From: Desulfotignum sp.
GTDB lineage: Bacteria; Desulfobacterota; Desulfobacteria; Desulfobacterales; Desulfobacteraceae
Assembly: GCA_011390635.1 (NCBI GenBank)
Contig: JAABSA010000020.1
Coordinates: forward strand, 1 to 64,000
Direction: 5' to 3'
Length of the DNA stretch: 64,000 bases
Shown here: positions 1 through 8,921 of the stretch, in pieces
How the letters are laid out: each line of letters begins with the position of its first letter
Position numbering within the stretch: position 1 is the stretch's first letter
Notes under the pieces: model-generated
What the model saw: only the letters and a program-made list of their open reading frames with translations
Told to the model about the DNA's origin: nothing
The model's database searches: none
Translations under genes and position numbers: made by a program

Positions 1-740
1 GCATTGACCATGGTGGGTTTGGGGGCCGGCACCCCGAACAGGATGTCCGACACTTCTGTGGCGATCATGGACCCGCCCCAGCCGTCGGACAGGGCATTGC
101 GCAGCCCATGGGTCAGCAGGCTGACCCAGTCGTTGTCCACGCCCATATGGGTGCGGTGCATCATTTCCGAGGTTTCCCTGTCAATCCCCCTGGGGGTGAT
201 ACCTGCCTTGTCCCATAATTTCCGGCGTTTTTCCGGTGCCCGGCTGACCAGGGTCACCGATTTTTTGCGCATGCCGTAATCTTCCATCATGGCATCGGCC
301 AGTTCTCCGGCAACGGCCAGGGCCTCTTTCCCATCGGTTTTAAGGCCGTATTCGCCGGCCACTCGTCTGAGTTTTTCCTCACTCCTGATCCGGTATCCGG
401 GTGCCTCTCCTTTGGAAACCGCTTGGAGCACCTCCACAAGATCCCTGCCGTGATCGGAATGGGACGCAGCCCCGGCGGCAATCATGCGGCAGAGGTTCCG
501 GGCCACGATGATATCGGCATCTGCACCGCATACGCCTGTCTGGGGGCCCTGGCCGAATGGGTCCACCCGGCAGGGCCCCATGATGCAGATCCGGCAGGAC
601 AGTCCCATGTCGCAGAAGCCGCACTGGGGCTGCTGGGCTTCGTGACGGTGCCAGACCGTTTCCACTTTGTCTTTGACCGCTTTGTCAAATAATAGATTTC
701 CGTCGCTGGTAACTGAAACATCTGTTTTGGGGTCAAACAT
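1..740 (-). CDS. cooS: Anaerobic Ni-Fe carbon monoxide dehydrogenase catalytic subunit, partial (C-terminus off window)
   Basis: Catalyses CO + H2O to CO2 + 2 e- + 2 H+ in the cytoplasm. The frame opens at ATG 740 behind a GGAGG Shine-Dalgarno and stays open to the left edge, so only about the first 246 of the usual ~630 residues are visible and the Ni-binding C-cluster ligands lie outside. The N-terminal cluster region is clear: Cys40, Cys43, Cys49, Cys52, Cys57 and Cys71, in the context CGFCDMGLSCRIC, then MGPCRVDPFG and GVCGADAD. Cys49/52/57/71 fit the B-cluster ligands. The D-cluster pair is Cys40-X2-Cys43, with Ser48 where CX7C-type enzymes have Cys. The gene is last of three co-directional genes and starts 2 bp after the cooF stop, which points to CO-derived electrons passing to CooF and then to the flavoprotein. 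Confidence 0.93.
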   Translation of the reverse strand, partial: MFDPKTDVSVTSDGNLLFDKAVKDKVETVWHRHEAQQPQCGFCDMGLSCRICIMGPCRVDPFGQGPQTGVCGADADIIVARNLCRMIAAGAASHSDHGRDLVEVLQAVSKGEAPGYRIRSEEKLRRVAGEYGLKTDGKEALAVAGELADAMMEDYGMRKKSVTLVSRAPEKRRKLWDKAGITPRGIDRETSEMMHRTHMGVDNDWVSLLTHGLRNALSDGWGGSMIATEVSDILFGVPAPKPTMVN

Positions 741-742
741 GT

Positions 743-1351
743 TTACCTCCTTATTGCTGCACCAGCCTTCATGGTGGCCTGTTTCAGGGTGTTGTAAAGG
801 GCAACCGTATCCGGAAGGCCCTGGGCGGCGGCATCCGAAGACATGGTGCGGGCCACCTGCCGGGTTTTTTCATTCATGGCATGCGTCATCTCATCGTAGA
901 CCAGGGCGCCGGTCTTGCAGACCTCAGCGCAGGCCGGGATCTGTCCCCGGGCCACGCGTGCGTCGCAATTGTCGCATTTCACTGCCACGGTTTTTCCCGG
1001 CGGGGCTGCAGCCTCCTCATGGAACCGCAGCACCCCGTATGGACAGGCCATGGCACACGATGCACAGTTGATGCACCGGTCCGGGTTGATGAATACCGTG
1101 TGTGCGGCTGCATCACGAAAGATGGCCCCTGCGAGGCAGGCCAGCTGGCATGGCGCGGGGTCGCAGTGGCGGCACCGGTTGGGAAATCCCTGGTTGAACA
1201 GCCCGGCGCCCACATGCACCCGGGGCCGGGGCTTCGGGGTTTCATGCACAGCGGCAAAAAGAGATTCTGACGTTGCGTGTGCCGCAGCGCAGGCCAGCAT
1301 ACACTGCATGCATCCCACGCATTTTTCCGGATTGACAATGACTTGTTTCAT
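743..1351 (-). CDS. cooF: CooF-type polyferredoxin (four 4Fe-4S motifs)
   Basis: A 202-residue electron carrier that accepts electrons from CooS. Four cysteine clusters are visible in order: CVGCMQCMLACA (~10-20), CRHCDPAPCQLAC (~58-70), CINCASCAMACPYG (~90-103) and CDNC...CAEVC (~122-143). This is the arrangement of the CooF/HycB family of hydrogenase and dehydrogenase iron-sulfur subunits. An in-frame ATG lies 27 codons upstream, but ATG 1351 has a strong GGAGGACAG ribosome site and directly precedes the conserved MKQVIVNPEKC start, so I chose it. The gene sits between a pyridine nucleotide flavoprotein and cooS with tight spacing. No hydrogenase genes are visible nearby, so the partner is more likely the flavoprotein than an energy-converting hydrogenase. 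Confidence 0.9.
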   Translation of the reverse strand: MKQVIVNPEKCVGCMQCMLACAAAHATSESLFAAVHETPKPRPRVHVGAGLFNQGFPNRCRHCDPAPCQLACLAGAIFRDAAAHTVFINPDRCINCASCAMACPYGVLRFHEEAAAPPGKTVAVKCDNCDARVARGQIPACAEVCKTGALVYDEMTHAMNEKTRQVARTMSSDAAAQGLPDTVALYNTLKQATMKAGAAIRR

Positions 1352-1432
1352 CTGTCCTCCTCTGGGCGCGTGTTTGAGATATAACCTGCCATAAGGCGTG
1401 TTTTTTTTCATTTGCCCATCTGTATAATCCAT

Positions 1433-2662
1433 TTACAGCAGTTTGCTGTAATCAAAATGCAAAGACATCAGATACGCCTTTGGTATTCTGACAGGTATCC
1501 GGTTTTCGATCATGGCCCGTAAAATTCCCCCCTGCTCAATCTGGTTGACCAGGACGGCTCCCACGAGGATGTCCCTGCAAAATACCAGGCTGCGGTAAAC
1601 ACCGGCCTTTTCGCCGCCGGCCTGAATGATCTCTAGATCGTCTGCACCATCCGGATTCGCCAGCCCCACGGTCATGACATCCAGTCCGAAAATCCGCATG
1701 ACGTTTCTGCCCAGACTGCCCGGACAGGCCACTTTTCTGCCGGCCATGTTGTATCCTGCGATTCTGCCCTGGATGGCGGCTTCCGGCCATATGGCATTGA
1801 TCCAGCGTTTTTGACGGGCAATGTCCATGGATTCGGCTGCATCACCGGCCGCATAGATATCCGAAACACTGGAACAAAGATACGGGTCCACCAGAATACC
1901 GTAATCAATTTCAATGTCGTTTTCTGCAATAAATCCCAGAGACGGGTCAACACCCTTGCCCACGATGACAAGATCACAATCCAGTGTTTCCCCCGAATCC
2001 AGGCAGGCTTTTTTGACCCGGGTCTCACCGTCAAATGAAGAGACGCTGACCCCTACTTTTACGGATAATCCACGGGCCTGAAGTTCTTTGAGGATCATTC
2101 TGCCGGCGGTTGGGTCCACCTGCATGGCCAGGGGATAAGCCGATGTGATCAGCATGGTGACCTTTATACCCCGCTTTAACAGCGCATGGGCCGCCTTGAA
2201 TCCCACCAGTCCGCCGCCCAGCACCAGGGCGTTTTTTATCCCCAGTGAGATGGCCGCCAGATGATCCAGCACATCCTTCTGGGTCCGCATGGTGAAAATA
2301 TTGCCCAGCTCTGCCCCCGGAACCCTGATATGCCTGGCATCCGCCCCCGAGGCAATCAACAGTTTTTGGAAATCGATGTCTGTGCCGTTTTCAAGATGAA
2401 CAAACTTTTTTTTCACATCCAGGTGTGCCACGCGATGTCCCAGAACAGGCGTAATGTCCAGGTCTTCGTATATATTGCCTGCAAAAAGGGGCAGTTTTTC
2501 GTGGGGTTCGGATCCTTCCAGGACATAGGAGATCATGGGGCGGCTGTACGGGGGAAACGTCTCGTCACTGACCATGAAAATGGCAGCGCTGGTGTCCATC
2601 TCGCGGATGGCCCTGGCAGCATTGATCCCGGCAATTCCGTTTCCGATAATCAGGTGTTTCAT
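1433..2662 (-). CDS. FAD/NAD(P)-dependent oxidoreductase of the CooS-CooF-FNOR type
   Basis: A 409-residue two-dinucleotide-binding-domain flavoprotein. The FAD-binding GxGxxG is at residues 7-12 (GNGIAG) at the extreme N-terminus. A second Rossmann motif, GGGLVG, at ~149-154 would bind NAD(P)H. The C-terminal FAD contact YAAGDAAE is present around residue 270. ATG 2662 follows a GGAGGTG site. It is the first gene of the CO operon, 81 bp before cooF. CooS-CooF-flavoprotein gene sets are a known CODH context in anaerobes, in which the flavoprotein is thought to reduce NAD(P)+ with CO-derived electrons. Substrate specificity cannot be read here, and a rubredoxin or other acceptor is an alternative. 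Family assignment is firm; the physiological acceptor is inferred. Confidence 0.85.
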   Translation of the reverse strand: MKHLIIGNGIAGINAARAIREMDTSAAIFMVSDETFPPYSRPMISYVLEGSEPHEKLPLFAGNIYEDLDITPVLGHRVAHLDVKKKFVHLENGTDIDFQKLLIASGADARHIRVPGAELGNIFTMRTQKDVLDHLAAISLGIKNALVLGGGLVGFKAAHALLKRGIKVTMLITSAYPLAMQVDPTAGRMILKELQARGLSVKVGVSVSSFDGETRVKKACLDSGETLDCDLVIVGKGVDPSLGFIAENDIEIDYGILVDPYLCSSVSDIYAAGDAAESMDIARQKRWINAIWPEAAIQGRIAGYNMAGRKVACPGSLGRNVMRIFGLDVMTVGLANPDGADDLEIIQAGGEKAGVYRSLVFCRDILVGAVLVNQIEQGGILRAMIENRIPVRIPKAYLMSLHFDYSKLL

Positions 2663-2729
2663 GACACCTCCGCAGGTTCCAGATAAACGATAGATACCCG
2701 GTTGCCATCAGACGAAAAAAGTGTACACA

Positions 2730-2754
2730 GCGTGAATTTCTGTCAATTTCACGC
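2730..2754. promoter_or_regulatory. Candidate operator: 7-bp inverted repeat downstream of the CO operon promoter
   Basis: GCGTGAA and TTCACGC form perfect arms around an 11-bp centre, about 26 bp beyond the predicted -10 of the CO operon. The arm spacing does not fit the N6 spacing of CRP/CooA boxes, and no CooA-like TGTC-N-GACA pair is visible, so the binding protein, if any, is unknown. Confidence 0.3.
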
Positions 2755-2780
2755 CCTTGTTTTCCCTTGGAGCTCAAATT

Positions 2781-2810
2781 TTTGTATGATGAACCCGGTT
2801 TGTTTGTCAA
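2781..2810 (-). promoter_or_regulatory. Putative sigma-70-type promoter of the CO operon
   Basis: On the minus strand a perfect -35 TTGACA (2805-2810) is followed by an 18-bp spacer and TACAAA (2781-2786, four of six matches to the -10). It points toward the flavoprotein-cooF-cooS operon about 120 bp downstream. The long leader between it and the gene holds the inverted repeat at 2730-2754. Pattern match only. Confidence 0.4.
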
Positions 2811-2890
2811 GAAAAAAAACCGCTGGTTTCTCTTTTGTTCAAATCCAAAATCAAACTTGACTTTCAAATTGTCCATGTTATTTTGTAAAT

Positions 2891-4051
2891 ATGTTTCAAA
2901 GATGGATATCTTTACCGGTACATAAAAGCTGCCTGATCATCGGTCCCAGACGGTCGGGAAAAACGACCCTGCTCAAGCAGCGGTATCCAGGCATTCCCTA
3001 TGCAACCCTGGATGACCTGGATCTGCTGGACTGGGCCAAACAGGATCCCAAGGGATTTATCAGCCGCCTGGGTGATCACGCAGTCATCGATGAAGTCCAG
3101 CGCCATCCCCTGCTCACCGTTGCGGTAAAATATGCGGTTGACAATCAGAATGCCTTGTTTCTCATGACCGGATCCAGCACCATCGGCCTGATGGATGCTG
3201 CCGCAGATACCCTTGCCGGCAGAATTGAGATCATATCGCTGCCCACCGCGTGCTGGGGAGAAAACCAGGGAGAGCCGACCCATTCAATCTTTCATGAAAC
3301 AGCGGAGCTGCCCCAGATCAGGGAAGCCAATAGATGCCTTGAAGATGCCATCACCTATGGTCAGTTCCCGGAAGTTCTGTCAGTGACGGATTTGGAAGAA
3401 AAAAAGAACCTGTTGACCAATTATAAAAACACCTATTTTACCCGGGACCTGATGCAGCTGTCCAATATTGAAAACCTGGACGGGCTGCTGGCTGTTTTTC
3501 ACCATATCAACCGGTCCATCGGTTCTCACCTGGAGATTTCCAATTTCGCCAGGGAGTCGGCCCTGAGCCATCCCACGGCAAAAAAATACCTTAATGCACT
3601 GCAACAGACACAGTTGACTTTCAGGCTGTACGGATATCAGTACGGCCCGGCAAAACGGTTTGTCAAAGCCGCCAAAATCTATGTGGCGGATACCGGCATT
3701 TTCTCCAGCTTCAACTCCCCGGTCAGCCAGGGTCAGCGCATTGAAAATTTCGTTATTGCCGAACTTGAAAAACGCAGAAAACTGGGGTTTATCAAAACAG
3801 ATCAGTTTTATTACTATAAAAGTGCCGGCGGGAGTGAAATCGATCTGGTGTTTGAAAAGGATCATACCCTGTACGCCATTGAAATCAAACATACCAGGCG
3901 CCCGGGACCCAGAGACTTCAGAAATCTCAGACAGTTCATGCTTCAGTCAGAACGGCCGGTCAACGGGTTTTTGTTTTATTCAGGCGATGCATATGACCGG
4001 TATGGGGATATCCGCCTGATTCCCATCGGGGCGCTTTACAGGGGCTGTTGA
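2891..4051 (+). CDS. AAA-family ATPase with DUF4143 (ATP-binding protein of unknown role)
   Basis: A 386-residue protein of the widespread AAA_14/DUF4143 family. Walker A GPRRSGKTT is at 18-26, the Walker B region AVIDEVQ at ~64-70, and a sensor-like FLMTGSS follows near 95-101. The C-terminal third has the DUF4143 features, including the KSAGGSEIDLVFE stretch that resembles a PD-(D/E)XK-like fold, and IEIKHTRRP. Members are single, scattered genes of unknown function, often suspected to be defence or selfish ATPases. It has no operon partner: the CO operon diverges on one side and cphA converges on the other. The long AT-rich leader and the decayed scraps just downstream suggest a site of past insertion. 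Confidence 0.85.
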   Translation: MFQRWISLPVHKSCLIIGPRRSGKTTLLKQRYPGIPYATLDDLDLLDWAKQDPKGFISRLGDHAVIDEVQRHPLLTVAVKYAVDNQNALFLMTGSSTIGLMDAAADTLAGRIEIISLPTACWGENQGEPTHSIFHETAELPQIREANRCLEDAITYGQFPEVLSVTDLEEKKNLLTNYKNTYFTRDLMQLSNIENLDGLLAVFHHINRSIGSHLEISNFARESALSHPTAKKYLNALQQTQLTFRLYGYQYGPAKRFVKAAKIYVADTGIFSSFNSPVSQGQRIENFVIAELEKRRKLGFIKTDQFYYYKSAGGSEIDLVFEKDHTLYAIEIKHTRRPGPRDFRNLRQFMLQSERPVNGFLFYSGDAYDRYGDIRLIPIGALYRGC

Positions 4052-4139
4052 GCCTGGATCGCAAGCCTGGATTGGTCGGCACTGCGGGATCAAGCGCCTG
4101 GACACGATCGTCATCAAGGGTCATCTGACTCGTTCTCAT
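3960..4139 (-). pseudogene. Possible relic of a ribbon-helix-helix (CopG/MazE-like) antitoxin gene
   Basis: A 59-codon frame whose first ~17 residues (MRTSQMTLDDDRVQALD) resemble the N-terminus of ribbon-helix-helix antitoxins, which commonly begin MRT-TQMTL-D-LV--VD. After that the similarity is lost and the frame runs into the antisense of the ATPase gene, so a functional antitoxin is unlikely. Its ATG overlaps, in an ATGA arrangement, the stop of another short coding-like frame (4136-4210), as in translationally coupled toxin-antitoxin pairs. The assignment is from memory of the family and is tentative. Confidence 0.3.
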
Positions 4140-4210
4140 GAAACACCTTCATCGTATGGACAATAATAGCGGTAATAATCCACATTGAAACGTTGTTTAA
4201 GATCATCTCT
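4136..4210 (-). pseudogene. Short coding-like scrap upstream of the antitoxin relic
   Basis: About 24 codons ending ..YYRYYCPYDEGVS-stop, with the TGA overlapping the ATG of the antitoxin-like relic. The frame loses meaning where it meets the end of cphA at 4212. It looks like the 3' end of a gene once translated with the relic. No family recognised. Confidence 0.22.
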
Positions 4211-4211
4211 G

Positions 4212-6824
4212 CTATAAATGGGTGACCATCTGCCGGTACCGTTTCATGATCTGGCCCATGACCGGTTCCAGTTCATCCGGTTGAATGACCAGCAAATCTC
4301 CTGGTTGGGCTTTGGAAAAAATATATTCCACTGCTTTGTCCGGTTCCGGAACGATTTCAATCCGGTTTTCTGAAAATCCGCCCTGAATCAATCCCTCATA
4401 AACCAGGTCCTGGGTTTCTCCGGCCGGCCGGTGACGGGGATCAAAATCGGTCAGAATGATATGATCGTAGACCAGGGCCAGGGCTCTTCCAAGTTCCATA
4501 AGTTGTTCGTCTGTTCTGCTGCCTGTGCCGTGACACAGCCCGATTTTTCTGCCCGGTGAGAGCCGTGGCAGTAATTTTGCCATGGCCCGGGCTGATTCCG
4601 GATTATGGCCGTAATCCAGAAGCACCTTGTATGTCTGGAAATCAAATAAATTCATGCGGCCCGGATTCTGGTTTACGGAAGGATAGAAGGTCATCACCCC
4701 GTTTCGAATCTGGTCAACGGATAGCCCTAATCCGTGAAGGGCCCCGATGGCAGCAAGGGCATTGGCCGTGTTAAAGTCGATGATGCCCCCGAAGGTGATA
4801 GGGATTTCTTCCAGGGAACAGATATGAATATCCTGCTGTTTTTTTCGGATGACCGCATTCTGGCTGGTGACGGTGACAACGGTTCCCCCTTTTTTTACAT
4901 GGGCGGTAATGTCTGGATTGTCAGGGTCCAGGGAAAATAAAATAATATCGCCCCGGGCACGGTCCAGAACGGTCATGGTCATGGGGTCTTCTGCATTTAA
5001 AACCGATGTCCCTGTTTTTTTGACAACCTCGATGACCGTTGACTTGACCAGGGACAATTCTTCCTGGGATTCAATCCAGTCAGAACCCAGATGGTCTTTG
5101 CCGATATTCAAAAGCACGCCCACATCCACCTCGGTAACCCCCAGCCCCCTTCTGGCAATGCCCCCCCGGGCCACTTCCAGTACAACGTGGTCCACTGTGG
5201 GTTCCCGTAACACGATCCCGGCGCCCTCCGGACCGCTGTAGTCCCCTGACAGAACCGGATTTCCGTCTATTATGATGCCGGTCGTACAGGCAAGACCCAC
5301 GATTTTTCCCGAATACTTCAATGTATGGGCGATCAATTTACTGGTGGTGGTCTTGCCGTTTGTCCCGGTGACTGCCAGAACAGGAACCTGGACATATCCT
5401 TCGGGGAAAAGCATATCCACAAGGGGTTTTGCCACATTCCTGGGCCGGCCGCCGGTAGGCTCCAGATGCATCCTGAATCCGGGTGCGGCATTGATTTCCA
5501 CCACTTTTATTCCGGACGGGTCCAGGGGAAGGGATATGTCTGCTGCCAGGGCATCGATGCCAGCACAATCCAGGCCGATGATCCCGGCGGTCCGTTCGGC
5601 CATCCTGCGGATCTCCGGATGTACCTCGTCGGTCACATCTGTGGCAGTCCCCCCCTGGCTTAAATTGGCAGTGGCCTTTAAATAAATTTTCTCCCCTTTT
5701 TGGGGCCGGGAGTTTAGGCAAAGTCCTTTGAGGGCCAGAAGTCTTTCGGTCATGGCATCTATTTCAACCTGTGTAAGGACTTTTTCATGCCCGAACCCGC
5801 GAAGGGGATCGGCATTGAGGATGTGAATCAGTTCTCTGATGGTGGATGTTCCATCTCCGATGACATGTGCGGGTTCCCGCCTGGCAGCGGCGGCCAGTTT
5901 GCCGTCAATGACCAGAAAGCGATAATCTCCGCCATGCACATATTCTTCAACAATCACATCCGGATAAAAGGCTTTGGCCGCAAAAAATGCCTGTTCCAAC
6001 TGATCCAGGTCTGTCACATTGATCGTGGAGCCATTCCCGTGGTTCCCCACATCCGGCTTGACAACCACAGCCGCACCGATGTCATGAAAAGCGTCAACCG
6101 CCTCTTCCAGGGTTGACACCACCCGGCCTTCCGGCACAGGGATGCCGGATTTTTGCAATAAAATCTTGCCCCTGGTTTTTTCATCGGCAATTTCCACGGC
6201 AATGGCAGAGGTATTACCGGTTATAGAGGCCTGAATCCGTTTCTGGCGGGCACCATATCCCAGCTGGATATAACTTTCTTCATTCAGCCGGATATATGGG
6301 ATGCCCCTTGAAAGGGCTTCTTTAACAATACTCCATGTCGTGGGTCCCAGCATATGATCTTCACGCAGAATTTTGAGATCGGAAATAACCTTGTTGACAT
6401 CAAACGGCTTTTTTTCTGCTATGGCCTCGAATATGGAAATGGCCTCCTGTGCCGCTTTTAATCCGGCATGTTCCACCAGGTATCTGAAGACGACAATATA
6501 AATTCCCTTTTGGGACGTCCCCAGGGTTTTTCCGTATCCAACCGCCATGCCGGACAGGCATTGAAGCTCAATGGCAATATGTTCAATAATATGACCGGCC
6601 CAGGTGCCCCTTTCAAGTCTCTGAATAAATCCGCCGGGTTTGCCGATGGAGCATTCGTGCTCGTGGAGGGTCGGCATCAAGGCTGTCAGCCGGTCTGAAA
6701 AGCCTTTTATTGTATCCGAAGGACGGCTCTCGTAGTCTTTAATATCCAGTACCATGAATATGGCGGAATGCCGGGTATATCGATTGGGGCCGCGCAACGC
6801 TCTTAACTCCAGTATATCAATCAT
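4212..6824 (-). CDS. cphA: Cyanophycin synthetase
   Basis: Polymerises aspartate and arginine into the multi-L-arginyl-poly-L-aspartate storage polymer, using ATP. At 870 residues it has full CphA length and domain order: an N-terminal domain (~1-160, with KPGGFIQRLERGTWAGH), an ATP-grasp domain (~200-470, with VVVKPDVGNHGNGST at ~254-268 and VVEINAAPGF at ~441-450), then a Mur-ligase-like domain with P-loop GTNGKTTT at ~487-494. GTG at 6827 is possible, but ATG 6824 has AAAGGA at better spacing and shares its A with the cyanophycinase TGA, so the two are translationally coupled. It is the last gene of a four-gene operon. Both synthesis and degradation genes are co-transcribed, implying turnover of the polymer as a dynamic nitrogen reserve. 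Confidence 0.95.
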   Translation of the reverse strand: MIDILELRALRGPNRYTRHSAIFMVLDIKDYESRPSDTIKGFSDRLTALMPTLHEHECSIGKPGGFIQRLERGTWAGHIIEHIAIELQCLSGMAVGYGKTLGTSQKGIYIVVFRYLVEHAGLKAAQEAISIFEAIAEKKPFDVNKVISDLKILREDHMLGPTTWSIVKEALSRGIPYIRLNEESYIQLGYGARQKRIQASITGNTSAIAVEIADEKTRGKILLQKSGIPVPEGRVVSTLEEAVDAFHDIGAAVVVKPDVGNHGNGSTINVTDLDQLEQAFFAAKAFYPDVIVEEYVHGGDYRFLVIDGKLAAAARREPAHVIGDGTSTIRELIHILNADPLRGFGHEKVLTQVEIDAMTERLLALKGLCLNSRPQKGEKIYLKATANLSQGGTATDVTDEVHPEIRRMAERTAGIIGLDCAGIDALAADISLPLDPSGIKVVEINAAPGFRMHLEPTGGRPRNVAKPLVDMLFPEGYVQVPVLAVTGTNGKTTTSKLIAHTLKYSGKIVGLACTTGIIIDGNPVLSGDYSGPEGAGIVLREPTVDHVVLEVARGGIARRGLGVTEVDVGVLLNIGKDHLGSDWIESQEELSLVKSTVIEVVKKTGTSVLNAEDPMTMTVLDRARGDIILFSLDPDNPDITAHVKKGGTVVTVTSQNAVIRKKQQDIHICSLEEIPITFGGIIDFNTANALAAIGALHGLGLSVDQIRNGVMTFYPSVNQNPGRMNLFDFQTYKVLLDYGHNPESARAMAKLLPRLSPGRKIGLCHGTGSRTDEQLMELGRALALVYDHIILTDFDPRHRPAGETQDLVYEGLIQGGFSENRIEIVPEPDKAVEYIFSKAQPGDLLVIQPDELEPVMGQIMKRYRQMVTHL

Positions 6825-7663
6825 CACTGTCCTTTGATCTGTTTTGATAATGGTGTGAGAAAACGTCTGTTTTTGAAATGGTACCCATATCCGTTAACCA
6901 GTGAATGGATGCGCACATTTTCTACCGCAATAGGCCCGCCCGGTTTAATATCCATGATGTTGGAATGGGCAATATCATTGCCGTCGACAATAATGACCTG
7001 GCCTGTACCAATGACTTCAATCATTCCATCTCCCTTGAGGACAACCCCTGAGTCTTCACCGATACCAACGCCGATGCAGGTGGGATTCGTTGTAACGATC
7101 TGGACCAGACGTCCGATACGGCCCCTTGCCATAAAATGGGTATCAAAAATAATATTTTTTACAAAACCAAATCCGGCTGTGGTAAAGACTCTGCCTTTAA
7201 ACAGTCCTTGTTCACTCTCCCCTTCATAAATCATGGTATCGGAAAACACCGCTGCTCCGGCACTGGTGCCTGCGACGAGTGCGCCGGATTCAAGCCGGTT
7301 TTGAATCGCGGCAAGGGTTTTTGATCCACCCATGATGGTTGTCAATCTCAACTGGTCACCACCGGTAAGAAAAATCAAATCAACATCTTCAAGGGTTTTG
7401 GCCAGTGCTTTGCTGTTTGCCTGGACCCTTGTTTCAATGGCCAGGATCTTTATTTCAGATGCGCCAAGTGTCTTGAATATCTTTTCATAATCTTTGCCCC
7501 GCTGCCGGGGTTCTTCACTGGCAGTGGTGATGATACCGACCTTGTAAACAGGTTTTCCGACTTCCCGGATAACCCGTTTGAGTACAACCAGATCATTGGC
7601 CTTGTCTTCATTTCCGCCGATGGCAATAAGACGTCCCCGGAAAAAAGAGTTTGCTGCCATCAT
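6824..7663 (-). CDS. cphB: Cyanophycinase
   Basis: Hydrolyses cyanophycin to beta-Asp-Arg dipeptides; a cytoplasmic serine-type exopeptidase of the peptidase S51 family. The nucleophile Ser134 lies in GTSAGA (132-137). The IAIGGNED start and FLTGGDQLRL (~98-107) are also typical. Length is 279 residues, as expected. The frame extends further upstream, but ATG 7663 directly precedes the conserved N-terminus and lies just inside the 3' flank of the ornithine aminotransferase, whose stop is at 7687. No isoaspartyl dipeptidase gene (IaaA or the metallo type) is present in the window, so the released dipeptide must be cleaved by an enzyme encoded elsewhere. Confidence 0.94.
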   Translation of the reverse strand: MMAANSFFRGRLIAIGGNEDKANDLVVLKRVIREVGKPVYKVGIITTASEEPRQRGKDYEKIFKTLGASEIKILAIETRVQANSKALAKTLEDVDLIFLTGGDQLRLTTIMGGSKTLAAIQNRLESGALVAGTSAGAAVFSDTMIYEGESEQGLFKGRVFTTAGFGFVKNIIFDTHFMARGRIGRLVQIVTTNPTCIGVGIGEDSGVVLKGDGMIEVIGTGQVIIVDGNDIAHSNIMDIKPGGPIAVENVRIHSLVNGYGYHFKNRRFLTPLSKQIKGQ

Positions 7664-7686
7664 TATTTCATTTCCATGAGATATAA

Positions 7687-8895
7687 TCAGGACAGATCCG
7701 CAAACACATCGTTGATCCGTTCCATGGCCCAGTCGATGTCTGGTTTTGTAATCACCAGGGGCGGGGCGAACCGGATGGTCCAGGTGTGGGTTTCCTTGCA
7801 CAGGATGCCTTTTTCCTGGAGGGCTTCGCAGATGGGTCTGGCACCGCCTGAAACATTTTTGTGCAGCTCGATGGCGATCATCAGGCCGATGCCCCGGACC
7901 TCTTTGATGGCCGGGTGCTGGATTTTCCGCAGCTGTTCCAGGAAATAGGCCCCCATGTCGGCTGCGTTTTCAATCATGTTTTCTTCCTTCAGTACCTTGA
8001 GGGCGGCCCGGGCCACGGCGCAGGCCAGGGGGTTTCCGCCGAAAGTGGAACCGTGCTGACCCGGCTGGAGCAGGCCCAGCACCGCTTCATTGGACAGCAC
8101 GGCAGATACCGGATAAAACCCGCCGGAGAGTGCCTTGCCGATGAGGGTGAGATCCGCCTGCACCCCTTCGTGTTCCTCGGCCAGCAGTTTGCCGGTGCGG
8201 CCTAAACCGGTCTGGATCTCATCTAAAATCATGAGCACGTTCTTTTGGGTACAGATCTCCCTGACCTTTTTCAGATACCCTTTGGGCGGAATGATGACCC
8301 CGGCCTCCCCCTGGACAGGTTCCACCAAAAACGCCACGGTGTCCGCCGTGATGGCTGCTTCCAGGGCATCGGCATCCCCGAACGGAATGACGGTGAATCC
8401 CGGGGTGAAAGGCCCGAAGTTCTGTCTGGCATTGTCATCCGTACTGAACCCGATGATGGACAGGGTCCTGCCGTGGAAATTGTCCGCGCACACAATGATC
8501 TGTGCTTTGTCCTTTGTCACCCCCTTGGATTCATATCCCCATTTTCTGGCGCACTTGATCACGGTTTCCACAGCCTCTGCCCCGGAGTTCATGGGCAGCA
8601 TCTTGTGGGAGTCGGTGAGTTCACACAGTTCTTCATATAAAAGGGGCAGCTGGTCATTGCGGAAGGCCCGGGAGGTGAGGGTGAGTTTCTGTGCCTGGTC
8701 CACCATGGCCTGGTAGATTTTCGGGTGGCAGTGGCCCTGGTTTACGGCGGAATAGGCGGACAGACAGTCCAGGTATTTATTGCCTTCCACATCCCAGACC
8801 CAGATGCCGGATCCTTTGCTGAGTACCACATCCAGGGGCTTGTAGTTTTTTGCCCCGAATTGATTTTCTTTTTTGATGAGTTCTGATGTTTTCAT
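7687..8895 (-). CDS. rocD: Ornithine aminotransferase
   Basis: PLP-dependent class III aminotransferase, probably ornithine + 2-oxoglutarate to glutamate-5-semialdehyde + glutamate. The 402-residue sequence has the family hallmarks: NSGAEAVE (~103-110), the PLP-binding [12 protein letters not shown] (~224-235), Schiff-base Lys254 in LIGKALSGG, and [12 protein letters not shown]. The N-terminus [12 protein letters not shown] matches ornithine rather than acetylornithine or GABA enzymes. ATG 8895 was chosen over an upstream start because it follows GGAAC and matches family N-termini. In this operon it would dispose of the ornithine derived from cyanophycin arginine, linking the polymer to glutamate and proline. 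Confidence 0.9.
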   Translation of the reverse strand: MKTSELIKKENQFGAKNYKPLDVVLSKGSGIWVWDVEGNKYLDCLSAYSAVNQGHCHPKIYQAMVDQAQKLTLTSRAFRNDQLPLLYEELCELTDSHKMLPMNSGAEAVETVIKCARKWGYESKGVTKDKAQIIVCADNFHGRTLSIIGFSTDDNARQNFGPFTPGFTVIPFGDADALEAAITADTVAFLVEPVQGEAGVIIPPKGYLKKVREICTQKNVLMILDEIQTGLGRTGKLLAEEHEGVQADLTLIGKALSGGFYPVSAVLSNEAVLGLLQPGQHGSTFGGNPLACAVARAALKVLKEENMIENAADMGAYFLEQLRKIQHPAIKEVRGIGLMIAIELHKNVSGGARPICEALQEKGILCKETHTWTIRFAPPLVITKPDIDWAMERINDVFADLS

Positions 8896-8921
8896 TATAC
8901 CGTTCCTTTCCACGGGATTGC

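Noticed and set aside
2730-2754. CooA, CRP or HcpR binding site in the CO operon leader
   Set aside because: Arm spacing of 11 bp and arm sequences do not fit TGTGA-N6-TCACA or CooA-type TGTC-N-GACA boxes; only an unassigned inverted repeat can be claimed.
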